DNA from: Pseudozyma flocculosa PF-1
Lineage: Eukaryota; Basidiomycota; Ustilaginomycetes; Ustilaginales; Ustilaginaceae
Length of the DNA stretch: 64,000 nucleotides
NCBI RefSeq assembly: GCF_000417875.1
Contig: NW_006920873.1
Span: forward strand, 29,355 to 93,354
Reading direction: 5' to 3'
A model generated the notes under the pieces. The model ran no database searches. It was not told the DNA's origin and saw only the letters and a list, made by a program, of their open reading frames with translations. Shown piece by piece: positions 1 through 11,400 of this stretch; position 1 is the stretch's first letter, and each line of letters starts with the position of its first letter. The translations under genes were made by a program, and so were the position numbers.

Positions 1-1283
1 CCTCGAGGACCGTCGTCGTGTCCGAGGGCCTCACCATCACCACGATCCAGTCCAAGTACGAGGAGGTGCACGCCCAGTTTGAGCCCTTTGACCCGTACAC
101 CGACGTCTTTTTCGCCTTTAGCCCGGGCTTTGGCTTCCCGAGCCAGGTGGCCGTCGAGGAGGCGGACCGCGCGCGCCAAGAGGGGCGCGACGACGTGCGG
201 AGGATGCAGGCGGCGCGCAGCACCTACCACGCCGCGGGCGCCGAGAGCGCCGAGTNNNNNNNNNNNNNNNNNNNNNNNNNNNNNNNNNNNNNNNNNNNNN
301 NNNNNNNNNNNNNNNNNNNNNNNNNNNNNNNNNNNNNNNNNNNNNNNNNNNNNNNNNNNNNNNNNNNNNNNNNNNNNNNNNNNNNNNNNNNNNNNNNNNN
401 NNNNNNNNNNNNNNNNNNNNNNNNNNNNNNNNNNNNNNNNNNNNNNNNNNNNNNNNNNNNNNNNNNNNNNNNNNNNNNNNNNNNNNNNNNNNNNNNNNNN
501 NNNNNNNNNNNNNNNNNNNNNNNNNNNNNNNNNNNNNNNNNNNNNNNNNNNNNNNNNNNNNNNNNNNNNNNNNNNNNNNNNNNNNNNNNNNNNNNNNNNN
601 NNNNNNNNNNNNNNNNNNNNNNNNNNNNNNNNNNNNNNNNNNNNNNNNNNNNNNNNNNNNNNNNNNNNNNNNNNNNNNNNNNNNNNNNNNNNNNNNNNNN
701 NNNNNNNNNNNNNNNNNNNNNNNNNNNNNNNNNNNNNNNNNNGTCGACGCCTCTGCGCAGCCGGCGGGCGGCGACGTGCCGGCGCAGGAGCCGGCGCCCA
801 TCTTTTCCTCGCCGCGGGGCGACTCGTTTACGGCGCTGACGGCGGCACCGGTGGTGCAGGCGCAGCGCGAGTGGGCCAAGGCGCTGGGCCAGATTCTGTC
901 TACGCGGTGCGCGCTGGTGGCGACGGGCTTTTCGCCGGCCGACGTGGAGCGCGACGTGCTGGCGTTTGAGAGCGTCGAGGGGGTGCGGGGCGAGTTTGAC
1001 TGGCTTATTACGCCCGGCGAGAATGTGTTTGCCAGCCAGCAGTGGGCCGTCGGTGAGTGTGGCTGCGCTGCGGTCCGTGCTGCCCTGCCCCAGGCGATGG
1101 ACAGCTGGGCTGACGTCTCGATCCCTTTCTTCCCCTTCGTTGTTCCCCCTCCGGCCCCCGGTCCCCGCGCCCGTGCCCCGCTCTGCAGCCGATTTCGACC
1201 CGCGCGTGGCGGTCAAGGCCAACTGGGGCCTGTGGGCGGTGAGGGGCAAGCGGTACGACATCCAGGGCCCGACGGGGCAGTAG
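1..1283 (+). CDS. Mss51 C-terminal-domain-like protein (5' partial, interrupted by assembly gap)
   Basis: The gene enters from the left edge, so no start is visible. The open frame at 3-255 contains FDPYTDVFFAFSPGFGFPSQ, and after the gap the frame 743-1052 continues with VATGFSPADVERDV and DWLITPGENVFASQQWAV. An intron at 1053-1188 (GTGAGT...CTCTGCAG) joins in phase 1 to a last exon 1189-1283, ending DFDPRVAVKANWGLWAVRGK... and TAG at 1281. The sheet-Pro-Gly-hGhP, 'TGFs..D..RDv' and 'W.ltPG.N.F.S..W' signatures resemble the C-terminal domain of Mss51/MYND-type proteins. Yeast Mss51 is the mitochondrial COX1 translational activator, but many fungal proteins share only this domain, and the zinc-finger part, if any, lies outside the window. 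The frame changes across the 487 N, so the gap length is nominal or hides an intron. Domain identity is fairly likely; the specific function is not established. Confidence 0.6.
256..742. other. Assembly gap (487 N)
   Basis: Unresolved bases inside the first gene. Coding frame before the gap (codons starting at multiples of 3) differs from the frame after it, so the true length is not 487 coding bases or an intron is hidden. Confidence 0.99.
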
Positions 1284-2316
1284 CCGCAGCAGTGGGTCGG
1301 AAGAGAAGAGAGGGTGTGTCGCTGCCAGGTCGCGGTGCCCCGAGGACGTTGGTTGGAGTCGATCTCGAGCGAGACTTTGAAGAGATATGCAGCTCAACAC
1401 TTGCCCTACCTTGGGCGCTTGGCTCGGTTGGTTGGTTTGGCACGTGGCTACGAGTGCGAGGCGGGCGGAGCGGTGCAGAGGCCCGGCGAGGACGGCGAGG
1501 GGGAGCGCAGGTAGCCTCGACTGGCGCTGTTTGTCGAGCGAGGCAGAGGCGAGAGGGGTGGCATGCCTGCTCGCCTGCTCGCTCGCTCGCTCGTCGAGGT
1601 GGATGGTGTAGGTTTTGTATGCGAAGCGGTACGTACGATTGAAGCTCGCGGGGTCGCGGGCGGACTCAGGCTGCGCTCCTCTGCTCTTTGCGTCACACGA
1701 CACCGCGACCGCGACCGACCGACGTGTGGAGGGGCAGGGGCACGGGCGGGGGCAGGGGCACGGGCCATGGTGCGGCGTTAGTAGACACCTCGCTCGCCTG
1801 CCCGCCCTCGGCCGCGTCGGTGGCTCTCCCGCCGTACCGTACCGTACCGTACCTCTCGCCCATTGCATCTGATCCATGGCGGCCTTGGCCTGTCGTTGCT
1901 CTCTTAGCCTACCAGCCTGGGACACTAGCTAGGCAACTACTCTGGGAGTTTGGTGCACCTCGACCAGGTCACGGGCCGGCCGGTTGCCGCCTTAGCTTGC
2001 TTGCTACGACGAGGTTGCGATCCTCATTTCGCTTGGCATCTGACGCTGCTGCCGCTGCTGCTGCTGCTGCCCTCTTGTGCAATCCCATGACCGTCTGGCC
2101 TGTTCTTCGTTTCAGGACGGCTTGGCCTGGCCGTGGTCTGTGCCCGCTCTGGACAAGGCATCGAGGGGGTATAAAGAAGGTGGATTGCGCTGCCCTCATC
2201 CACCTCCCAGACCCCATCGCACCCTCTTCCGCACCGGCACCCGCACCCGCATCATCCCTTCGAGCCCTCTTTCCCCCCATAACCTTGGCTTTCTTCCATC
2301 CCTCTGTGCCAGCGCC
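1284..2316. other. Intergenic region: 3' flank and dehydrogenase promoter
   Basis: No gene is supported here. It holds a (CGTAC)n pentamer tract at 1832-1853, a (GCT)n tract near 2048-2070 and a TATA box at 2170. The leader from the TATA box to the start at 2317 has no ATG and is pyrimidine-rich, as expected of a fungal 5' UTR. Confidence 0.7.
2170..2175 (+). promoter_or_regulatory. TATA box of the dehydrogenase gene
   Basis: TATAAA in GGGGGTATAAAGAAGG, about 140 bases before the ATG. The intervening leader is CT-rich and ATG-free, consistent with a short 5' UTR. Confidence 0.6.
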
Positions 2317-3495
2317 ATGTCCTCCAACGCGACGGCGACCACCACGCCTGCCTCGACGACGATGCAGGCGCTCGTGTACAAGGGCCCGTTTAGCGTCTCG
2401 ATCGAGTCGGTCCCCGCGCCGCGGATCGAGCACCCCTCCGACGCCGTGGTGCGCATCACGAGCAGCGCCATCTGCGGCTCGGACCTGCACATGTACGAGG
2501 GACGCACTGCCGCCGAGCCGGGCCTGCGATTCGGCCACGAGAACATGGGCATCGTCGAGTCGGTCGGCGACGCCGTGAGCGTGGTCAAGGTGGGCGACCG
2601 CGTCGTGATGCCCTTCAACGTCGCCTGCGGCTCCTGCGCCAACTGCCAGTCGGCCAAGACGGCCTTCTGCACCCAGGTCAACCATGGCTTCGCCGGCGGC
2701 GCCTACGGCTACGTCGCCATGGGACCCTACCCGGGCGGACAGGCCGAGCGGATCCGCGTGCCGTTTGCCGATTTCAACTGCCTCGTCCTCCCGCCGGGCA
2801 CCGACAACGAGGCCGACTTTATCCTCCTCGCCGACGTATTCCCCACGGGCTACCACGGCTGCAAGCTAAGCGGCCTGCAGCCGGGCGAGAGCATCGTCGT
2901 CTTCGGCTGCGGGCCCGTCGGCATCATGGCGGGCTACTCGGCCCGCCTCCTCGGCGCCGCCGAAATCTACATGGTCGACCGCGTCCCCGAACGCCTCGCC
3001 CTCGCGCGCAACTTTGGCGCCGTCGCCATCGACTTTTCAAAGGGCGATGCCGTGCGCCAGATCCTCGACCTGCGCCGTGGGCGCGAGGTGGACCGCGGCG
3101 TCGATGCCGTCGGATACCAGGCCGTGACGCACGACGGAAAGACGGAACAGCCAAACGTCGTCCTCAACGCCCTCGTCGACCTCGTACGCCCCTGCGGCGG
3201 CCTCGGCATCCCGGGCCTCTACGTCCCCAGCGACCCGGGCGCTCCCGACGACGACGCCCGCCTCGGCGTCATCAAGTTCCCCTTTGGCCGCTTCTTTGAA
3301 AAGGGACTCAGCCTCGGCTGCGGTCAGGCAAACGTCAAGAGCTACAACCGCCAGCTGCGCGACCTCATCGTCGCCGGCGTCGCCAGGCCCTCGTTTATCA
3401 TCAGCAACGAGGTCAGCCTGAGCGAGGCCCCCGACGCCTACGACAAGTTCCAGAAGCGCATCGACGGGTATTCCAAGGTCATCCTCCATCCCTGA
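2317..3495 (+). CDS. Zinc-dependent alcohol dehydrogenase, glutathione-independent formaldehyde-dehydrogenase-like
   Basis: 392 residues, single exon. A medium-chain (GroES-like plus Rossmann) dehydrogenase expected to oxidise an alcohol or aldehyde with NAD(P). Catalytic-zinc ligands are C53 in CGSD and H74 in GHEN. The structural-zinc cysteines are C104, C107, C110 and C118 in CGSCANCQSAKTAFC. The nucleotide-binding GCGPVG begins at G197 and is followed by an acidic strand end (MVDR). The long insert 'VDAVGYQA...' with a later 'GIPGLYVPSDPGA' loop is typical of the glutathione-independent formaldehyde dehydrogenase branch. The ATG at 2317 (AGCGCCATGT) is the first ATG after the TATA box; upstream in-frame codons lie in the leader. 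No mitochondrial presequence is evident, so probably cytosolic. Substrate cannot be fixed from sequence. Confidence 0.9.
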   Translation: MSSNATATTTPASTTMQALVYKGPFSVSIESVPAPRIEHPSDAVVRITSSAICGSDLHMYEGRTAAEPGLRFGHENMGIVESVGDAVSVVKVGDRVVMPFNVACGSCANCQSAKTAFCTQVNHGFAGGAYGYVAMGPYPGGQAERIRVPFADFNCLVLPPGTDNEADFILLADVFPTGYHGCKLSGLQPGESIVVFGCGPVGIMAGYSARLLGAAEIYMVDRVPERLALARNFGAVAIDFSKGDAVRQILDLRRGREVDRGVDAVGYQAVTHDGKTEQPNVVLNALVDLVRPCGGLGIPGLYVPSDPGAPDDDARLGVIKFPFGRFFEKGLSLGCGQANVKSYNRQLRDLIVAGVARPSFIISNEVSLSEAPDAYDKFQKRIDGYSKVILHP

Positions 3496-3709
3496 GCAGG
3501 CGGCGGGTTGCGGGCTGCGGGCGGCGGCGTCGGCGGCGGCGGCGACAGTGGGCTTGGCTGGCACAAAGGCAATCGCATTCCTGCTCCTTTCTGGTCGTCT
3601 CAGTCGCTCTCCATCTCAGCCTTTTTCTTCTTTCCATCTCTCTGCGCGTGGCGGAGGGAAAGGGGGCTACTGCGGCAGCGACGACGAGACATGCGCGCCT
3701 CTGCGGGGG

Positions 3710-4456
3710 CTACTTGTCGGCGGCGTGGGGCAGCGCGAGGTTGTCGCCGACCCACTTCCACAGCGGCTCGAGCGATCCGCCGTGTGCGGCCTTGAGGGCG
3801 GCGTCCATGGTCTGCCTGCCGCGGGCAAAGGCGACCCATCCGAGGAAGGCGGCGACGCAGATGTCGGTGTAGCTGAGCGAGGTTCCGTTGAGGAAGGGGG
3901 CGGAGCCGTCGTAGAGGCTGGCGAAGGGTTCGACGACGCGGACGACGTCGGCGACGGGGTCGTTTGCGGACTGGTCGTCGCGGTAGGCCTGGAGCGTCTT
4001 GGGGAACCAGGCGTTGCGGGTGTCGTAAAAGTACTGCCTGCCGCGGTCGTCGAGGAGCTCGGGGACGTAGGGGAGGATGTTGACGTAGTGGTCGTCAAAC
4101 GTGAGGCTGGAGAGGGCGGGCACGAAGGCGTCGTCGTGGCGCTTCCAGTCCCAGAATGCGTCGTCGCCGTGTCCGAGGGCCTGGAGCCTCTTTGCGATGT
4201 CGACCGAGTCGTTGACCACCTCGCCCGACTTGGGCAGGACGAGGGTGGGGAGCGTGTAGCGCAGCCGCGCGCCCTCGGGCCGCTGCGGGGCGCCGAGCGA
4301 GGCCGAGACGCTGGCGACGTCGGCCATGCAGACGGGCCTGCGGACGTAGGGCAGCGAGAGGTGGACCAGGGTATAGTAGGTGCGCAGCGTGGCGGGCGAC
4401 CAGCTCGTGTGGTCGGCGCTGTCAATGTCGTAGAAGGTGAAGACGTCGGTGGTCAT
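3710..4456 (-). CDS. Glutathione S-transferase-like protein (UstS-type)
   Basis: 248 residues, single exon, ATG at 4456 (MTTDVFTFYDI). The N-terminal thioredoxin-like half (about 1-95) contains the GST cis-proline segment in YTLPTLVLP followed by NDSVDIAKRL, the glutathione gamma-glutamyl-binding region. The C-terminal helical half has a GST-like 'SYTDICVAAFLGWVAFAR' helix. The length is normal for fungal GSTs. The N-terminal 'DIDSADHTSWSPATLRTYYTL' layout resembles the fungal UstS/Gto-like group, whose members conjugate or reduce thiol substrates. It is convergent with the dehydrogenase (214 bases between stops) and divergent from the DUF4396 gene. No secretion or organelle signal is apparent. 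The upstream in-frame extension to 4651 was not used, because it is low in coding character and lacks a good start. Confidence 0.8.
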   Translation of the reverse strand: MTTDVFTFYDIDSADHTSWSPATLRTYYTLVHLSLPYVRRPVCMADVASVSASLGAPQRPEGARLRYTLPTLVLPKSGEVVNDSVDIAKRLQALGHGDDAFWDWKRHDDAFVPALSSLTFDDHYVNILPYVPELLDDRGRQYFYDTRNAWFPKTLQAYRDDQSANDPVADVVRVVEPFASLYDGSAPFLNGTSLSYTDICVAAFLGWVAFARGRQTMDAALKAAHGGSLEPLWKWVGDNLALPHAADK

Positions 4457-5527
4457 GGTGAGGATAGTGGAGGGGCGACGGCGAGGGGGTCCAGAGGGGG
4501 GCGATGCGGTGGTGTTGATGGTGGACGGAAAGGAACGTTGCACCGCGCTGTTGGGTCCCGGCTTGACCAGTGCAAAGGCCTCGCGTCGAGGCCGAGGCGG
4601 GCCAAAAAGGCCGCGCAAGCGTTGGCGAGGCCGAGGGCAGCGGGTGGGCACTCAGCAGCATGCGATCAGGATGGACCGTCAGGTGAGGCCAGCGCAGGGC
4701 AAAGCAGGCCAGCGCTGATCTCGCTACGACCGACTGGTGCCGGTGCCCGCGCTCTGTGCCTAAACTCCGCGATGCGATGCGATGCGATGCCAGGCTATGC
4801 CAGACCAGACGGACGAGGGCATGCCGAACCAACGTGGAGGAGCTGCGTCGAGGGAGCATGGGCGTGCGTCTGTGCATCTGTGCATGTGCGGACGCCTACA
4901 TACCCGGCGGAGATCGACGACGACGGCGGCGGCGGCGGCGGCGAAGTCGAGCTAGAAGTAGTACTGTAGCGTAGCCTATGGAGAGCGCAAATGGCCTCTT
5001 CCTCTGCCTCTGCCTCGGAGGTCGGACGAGTCCAGCTGGCGGCAGGGACCGGCATCCTTGCGGGCGTGAAGCGGCCAGCGCCGAGACGAACTGGATCGGA
5101 ATCTCGAATCGGACCAAGGGCTGTCCAGTTGGGCCCACGTACCAGGCCAGGCCAGGCCGCTGCGCGCCGTCCCCAGAGTTTCGGGGGCAGGCCAGATGAG
5201 AGATTGAGGTGAGGCAATTTCGCCGCTCGACGACCACCGGCCGCACCGGGCTGGGGCCAAATTCGCGCAACCCAAGCAACGGATAGAGGCACGGCGAAAT
5301 TGACGCAGCCCCACAGGCTCCCGTCCCGACACGGGGTGCGTCTTCTTCCGACCCGGCACTAGTCTGAGAGGCTTTGCCAACCATGTCGATCCAGAGAGAG
5401 GCTATAAAAGGTTGTTGGATCGGATGGGCAGGGCAAGAGGGAGGAGGAGACGACAGCGAGAGGGTATGATTTCCATCAACAGCGACTGCGACTGCCACTG
5501 CGACTCGACGACGACCCACCGCCCACC
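4457..5527. other. Divergent intergenic region between the GST-like and DUF4396 genes
   Basis: No gene is supported. It holds a perfect (GATGC)4 pentamer repeat at 4771-4790, a short (GGC)n tract near 4924-4941 and the TATA box at 5403. Between the TATA box and the 5528 start lie ATGs at 5424 and 5466 that open a frame overlapping the main start. Confidence 0.65.
5403..5408 (+). promoter_or_regulatory. TATA box of the DUF4396 gene
   Basis: TATAAA within GGCTATAAAAGG, 120 bases before the start codon at 5528 on the same strand. Confidence 0.6.
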
Positions 5528-6364
5528 ATGCTCAGGTCGACGGCCCATCCAGCGACGCTGCGGCGTCTTGGCGTCGGCGCGCTTTCCCCTCTGCCCGTCC
5601 ATCTGCTCTCCTTCGGTGCGCAACACGGTATCCGTCGAGCGTCTTCGGTCCCTCCCTCCCCGACACCGACATGCACACCCACACCTACGACGACACGCAC
5701 GCGCACACGCACACCGACACCGACACCACCGCCGGCGGCAGCAACGACGACGTCACGGTGGGGAGCCACGACGACGTGGCGGTTCTGGAGGTGCCGCACA
5801 ACGTGGCTCCGGGCGGGTACGAATACGTTCCGCTGCCTCGTAGGCTGCACGCTGGGCGATCTCGGCATGCTCTGGTACCTCCAGCACCGTGGACTCGTCG
5901 ACACGTGGGGTATGCATGTCTCCATGGGTCTGTCCAGTACGTCTTTGGCCCCCTCCCCCTGTCCCCTCTCCCTGCCGCCGACACCAACCTGACTCAACTG
6001 ACACCCCACAAGCGACGCCATGCCGTGCGGGCGCCGGACAGTGACGTCCGGGATCGCCACTTCGCTCCTCGTCGAAACCCTGCTCCTCCGATACGGGCCT
6101 ACCCGCATGCCCCTCGGCCAAGCGGCCAGCACGGCAATGGGCATGAGCCTCATCTCGATGCTCGCCATGGAGTCGGTAGAGACGGCCGTCAACCTACACC
6201 TCACCTCGTCCTTGTCCTCGTCCTTGTCCTCGTCTTCGTCGGGCATCGACCTCGCCAGTCCCGCCTTCTGGCTCGCCGCCCTCTTGTCGGCCTCGGCGGG
6301 CTTCCTCGCCCCCCTGCCCTATAACTACTGGCGCATCAAGATCTACGGTCGTGCTTGTCATTGA
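5528..6364 (+). CDS. DUF4396 family membrane protein
   Basis: Two exons, 5528-5936 and 6042-6364, joined across a 105-base intron (donor GTACGT, acceptor GGACAG) to give 243 residues. The start is a good Kozak context (CCACCATGC). Residues 1-35 are basic/hydroxylated and look like a mitochondrial presequence, followed by a Thr/Pro-rich linker. The family core begins at FRCLVGCTLGDLGMLWYLQ, runs across the splice junction as HVSMGLSMTSGIATSLLVET, then MGMSLISMLAMESVE and the closing LPYNYWRIKIYGRACH. These Cys/Gly/His-containing helical segments match DUF4396, a small membrane family of bacteria and fungi of unknown activity. The alternative acceptor at 6012 breaks the frame, which is why 6041 was chosen. 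Family assignment is good; function unknown. Confidence 0.8.
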
Positions 6365-6624
6365 GTTTGAGCCCTCAGCCTCCCCGATCCCCATGCGATG
6401 CTCGCGACCGTGCAATGTCATCGCAGGGCGCTTTGCTCGACCTCGCCCCCCCCCCCGGTCCGACTACGACAACGACGCTCCAGGTGTGATATCGATGCCG
6501 TCGTTTGCCATTTCGTCTTGTCGCTGCTTCGACTTTGTACATCCGAGGGGGGGCCATCCCTCTCGCTGCGGCGTCCGACGGCCCTCCTCTGGCCTCCCCC
6601 TGCCCCTGCCCCTGCCCCTGCCCC

Positions 6625-7039
6625 TCACATGCGGTACACGCCGTCGCCGCGGTGGTTGCCGTCCCAGGCCGGGTGGTCCTCGCCGCGCTGCTTGCTCCTC
6701 CACCGCCCGGCGTTGGCCACGCCCAGGCCGAGGGCGAGGACGTTGCGCGTGTCCTGTGGGCGGATCACGCCGTCGTCCCACAGCCGCGCGCTGGCGTACT
6801 CGGGCAGGCTCTGGTGCTCAATTTTGTCGCGCAGCCCCTCCTGCTTGCTCTTGTCGCTGCTCACCGTCGTCATGACCTGGCTCAGCTGCTCGCCCCCCAT
6901 GACGCCCACGCGCGCGTTGGGCCACATCCACAGGAACCGAGGGCTGTAGGCCCGCCCGCACATGCCGTAGTTGCCCGCCCCAAACGAGCCGCCGACGATG
7001 ACCGTCAGCTTGGGCACGTCGGCGCACGCCACCGCCCGC

Positions 7040-7070
<31 letters not shown>

Positions 7071-8412
7071 TCCGCTCGGCCTTGGTGCCCACCATGTAGC
7101 CCGTCACGTTGACCAGGAACACGAGCGGGATCTGGCGCTGGTTGCACAGCTGGATAAACGACGTCGCCTTCTTGGCGCTCTCGCCAAACAGGATGCCGTT
7201 GTTGCCAATGATGCCGACGTCCTGGCCGGCGATGCGCGCAAAGCCCGTCACAATCGTCTTGCCGTAGAGCTTCTTGAACTCGTGGAAGCGCGAGCCGTCG
7301 ACGATGCGCGAGATGACGTCGCGCATGTCGAACGGCTTGCGCAGGTTCGAGGGAACGATGCCGTGCAGCTCGGCGGCGTCGTAGAGGGGCGCCTCGACCG
7401 GGTGCTCGACCGAGGCCGGGCTGCGGCCGCACAGGCCCAGGTTGGCCACCGCCTCGCGCGCCAGCACAATGGCGTGGGCGTCGTCGACGGCCAGGTGGTC
7501 GGTGACGCCGGACTCGGTCGAGTGCATCTCTCCGCCGCCGAGCGTCTCGTCGTCGACGACCTCGCCCAGCGCCGCCTTGACGAGCGGCGGGCCGGCGAGG
7601 AAGATGGTGCCCTGGTTGCGCACGATGATGGTCTCGTCGGCCATGGCGGGCACGTAGGCGCCGCCGGCGACGCTGATGCCGTGCACGACCGAGATCTGCG
7701 GGATGCCGAGCGCCGACATCTGGGCCATGTTGTAAAAGATGCGGCCAAAGTGGTTCTCGTCGGGGAAGACGTCGGCCTGGTGGGGCAGCGCGGCGCCGCC
7801 GCTCTCGTTGAGGTAGACGCAGGGCAGGCGGTTCTCCTTGGCAATGGCCTGGGCGCGCAGGTGCTTCTTGACGCTGATGGGGTAGTAGCTGCCGCCCTTT
7901 ACGGTGGGATCGTTGGCCACCACCATGCACTGGGTGCCCGAGACGTTGCCGATGCCGGCAATGACGCCGGCGGCGGGCACCTCGTCGCTGCCGTACATTT
8001 CGTAGGCGGCCAGGGGCGAGATCTCGAGGAAGGGCGAGCCGTGGTCGAGGAGGGCGGCAACGCGATCGCGGGGCAGCATCTTTCCTCGCGAGAGATGGCG
8101 GGCGCGCGCCTTTTCCGAGCCGCCGAGCGAGATCTTTGCGTGCTTGGCGTCGAGCTGCTCGACGAGCGAGTCCATGCTGGCCTTGTTGGAGGCGAAGTCT
8201 TCGGACGACGTGTCGACGTTGTTGGGCAGGATCGACGAGAGGTGCTGCGGCACCGAGTGGGAGCGGGCGGTAAAGGCGCGCACGCCGGCCGCCGCCGCCG
8301 CCAGCCTCGAGGCCGACGAGGAGGAAGAGGCGGCGCCAGACGACGCCGCCGTTGACGACGTCGAGGCCAGCGCGAGGCGGCCCAGGGAAGAAGAGGCAGT
8401 GCGGGCGATCAT
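6625..8412 (-). CDS. MCCB: 3-methylcrotonyl-CoA carboxylase beta subunit (mitochondrial)
   Basis: 595 residues, single exon. Carboxyltransferase subunit that passes CO2 from carboxybiotin to 3-methylcrotonyl-CoA in leucine breakdown, working with a biotin-bearing alpha subunit that is not in this window. The first ~50 residues are Ser/Ala/Arg-rich, a typical matrix presequence. The N-half carries [38 protein letters not shown] and [19 protein letters not shown]. The C-half has [20 protein letters not shown] and [17 protein letters not shown], both diagnostic of acyl-CoA carboxylase beta chains, specifically the MCC branch. The length is normal for the family. Long open frames on the opposite strand are shadows of the GC-rich third positions. 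Its 3' end converges on the DUF4396 gene with 260 bases between stops. Confidence 0.95.
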
Positions 8413-11400
8413 GGCGAGAGATGCGCTCGACGGAGGATGGGGAGAAACGAGGAGCGAGGGCCGCAGGAGGGGGGTCGTGGAGGGAGAGAAGAGAGGAGAG
8501 GGACGAGGTGGGAAGAGGAACGAGGGGGGTCAAGCAGGCCAAGCCAGGTTTTTGAGCAGGGCTGCGCTGCCTGTGTCGACGAGCGAAAAGGAGCGGGGAT
8601 GGCCTTGCAGAGGAAGAAGAAAGCGGGGGGTGTGCGGGGGGATGGGGGAGATGGGGGAGAGGAGGCAAGGCCAGGCCAGGCCTGGACTGGGAGCGACGGC
8701 GGGCCGGCTTCATTCGGCTACGCCTCGAGCCGTTAAACGCGAAGGCTTGCCCCGCACTCGCCCGCCCTCGGCCCACCGGCCAAGCACCTCACGCCGGCCG
8801 CGCCTGCCTCGCCTCGCTCGGGCCCCTTTTCCCCGCACTTTTGACCCCTCGGCGCGGTCAGGCGATGGGCAGGGGGGGCAGGCTGATCGGGATAATTCAC
8901 TGATCGGGAGCTAGCGAAAGGAAATCAGAAATCGGCGATGGACGCTTCTCGCGCCGAGTCCGTGCCTGGCCTGGCGTGCCTGGCCTGCTGGTGCCCGTCG
9001 AGCACATGCACCCCGACTTGACCGCAGCCGATCGATAAAGATCGACGTCGCGTCCGACGTCCGAGGCCACCCACCGCCGGGCCTGGCATCGCGTGCCTCG
9101 CCGAGAGCGGAACCCCAGGCCTGTTTGGTTCGCCGTTCACAGAACCGTCGTCGCCGTGGCCGTGGCCGCTCGTTGGCAGATGCAAAGGCTCACGCTCGCC
9201 CTATGAGGCGTCGCGTCGGGCGTCGTCGCTCTCGACGGCCTGTCAGGCCCGGTCCGGCGAGGCACCCGCCGTGGAGCCTGCTGCGAGGAAAAGCTCCGGG
9301 GCCCTCGGTGGGTTTGGCGCTCCGCCCTACCTTCCGTTCCTGTCTGCGGCGGTACCGTTGGAGCGCCGCCACACAGGGGTATGCTCAGAGGGTGACGAAG
9401 GCGAGCGAAGAGGAGGTGCAGCGAGGCGTGCTGTGCTGTGCCTGCCTCTATCCCTGCTGAGCGTCGCCGGCCTGCTGGCTGGCTGGCCCAAAACAACCAC
9501 GTACCCGACGCTGCCCCTGCACCGCGACTCGGTGGCTTCGGGATGGATCGGCCTGGGCCGAAAGGGGAAGGAGGGCCGCGCTACCAACCCGCTACCTTTC
9601 CCGAGGGCTGGAAGCAAATGCAATCGATCGCCATCATCAACACCGGCCGGCCATACCAACAACGTAACACCCCAGCGAACGTCAACGTGGACCGGAAGGC
9701 AGCGCCATCCCCGAATGGCCTAGCTTGGCTTGGCGCTGGGTCGACCACGGCTTGGCCCGGCCCCGGTCTGGCTGCTCCTGCTGGGTCCACCTTTGAGACA
9801 TGTCGCCGTCGCCCGTTGCTATCTGAGCAAAAAGGGCAGCTAGAGAGTCGACGTGTGTGGCATGCCACGCATGTACGGCGCGGGTGGCTTGCTTGCTGTG
9901 TGTCTTCTGTTTCTGTCGGAGTCGGACCGAATCCGCTGGGCACCGAGGGCTCTGGACCGCCGTCAACGTTCCGAACGGAAGCAAGCCCGCTGAGGAGACC
10001 GCCATCAGCAGGCAAGGTTCGGCCTGCGGCATGAAAGCGGTCGCCAGTCGACGAGTACTATCGTCGCTGCCCTTGGCTCTCTTCAGCTGGCCAGGCCTCG
10101 ATGGCACAGATCAAACAGCCCGACGCCATCGTCATGCCAGCCCTATCTCTGCCTGTGCTTGCTTGTCGCAGCGCCGCCGACGGAAGACAAGCAAGCTAAG
10201 CAGCAGGCACGGTGGATGGCGTGGCTGCGAGCGACGGGTGTAACAATGGCGCCCGCGTGGCTGGGTGTGCGCGACATGTCGCCGCCGCCGTCGTCGACGT
10301 TCCCGAAGGAAGCAGGGCAGGCCAGGTAGGGTTCTGTGGCTTGCCCGTGGTCGGAAGAGGCCTCGGACGTCGTCCCGAAGAAGCAAGCAAGCAAGCTAGC
10401 AAAGCAAAGCAAAGCAGCAGCTGCACTTTCATGGAAGCCGATCGCGACGATGTCAGCAGCGACGGCGGCGGCGGCGGCGGCTGCGGCGGCGGCGGGATGG
10501 CTAGGCTAGGGGCCGATGACAGGCAGGGAGAGAGACGCCTGATGCGCTGCTGCAAACGTACTGCCAGCATCGGTCGCGGGGTCGACGGCTGACTCTGCGC
10601 TCGCCGGGCTGGCTGCCCATCGGTTGTCAGGCGGGCCATGAAGAGCAGGCCTGCCTGGTGGCCGCTCCGGTGGATGCCAGCAGCAGCAAGCAAGCAAGCA
10701 TCGCAGGACAACCGGGGGCTCTGGCAGCTCGGTCCCGGAGACGGCGTCACCTGTCTGTCCGCCAGGAGAGGGGACAGCATGTCGTCGCCGCTGTCGTCGC
10801 TGTCGTCGTCGACGTCGTCGAGGACGAGGAGGAGGAGGACAGAGGCCGGTCTCGCCGCCGTCGACGAGGGCGGCCGTCTTTCACGAGGAGAGGCAGGCAG
10901 GCAGGAGGGGGGCCCGACGAGGACAAAGGGCGGGCGGAGTAGTGTGGCCAGCTGCCCCGCCTGCTTTTGCTCGCCTCGCCTGCCATGGAAGCGCTCGGCG
11001 TGGGTGCGTGCCTAGCCTAGCCTGGCCTGGCAGGCCAAGCGAGCCTCGCTGCCTGACGCGTGCTGCTGCCTGCTTGACCTCGCTCGCCTGCCTGCCTCTG
11101 GGTTGCCTGGCCTGGCCAGCTGCCCAGCCTAGCCGGCCAGCTGCTCACTTTCCCCCTCCTCGTTGCGCGTGCAAGCGATCCAGCCCAGCCTCTGCCCTGG
11201 CACCTGGCCCCTCTGCGTGCGCGTGTGTTTCGGCTCTGGCGCGGGCGGTCGGGCGGGTGTTGGTCTCGAAGGTGGGGCCGGGTGTTGGTCCTTCTCTGCC
11301 TGCCCGCCTGCCCGTCTGCCTGCCTGCCTGCCTGCCTGCCTGGCCTCCTAGCTGTACGTGCGTGCGTATGCGTGCGTGCCCCTCTTCTCTCTGTCGCTGT

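Noticed and set aside
2317..4456. Dehydrogenase plus GST as a detoxification or metabolite cluster
   Set aside because: No core biosynthetic enzyme, transporter or co-directed promoter; the two genes are simply convergent.
6505..8355. 616-codon + strand frame over the carboxylase gene
   Set aside because: Antisense shadow of MCCB; no domain and no splice or start context.
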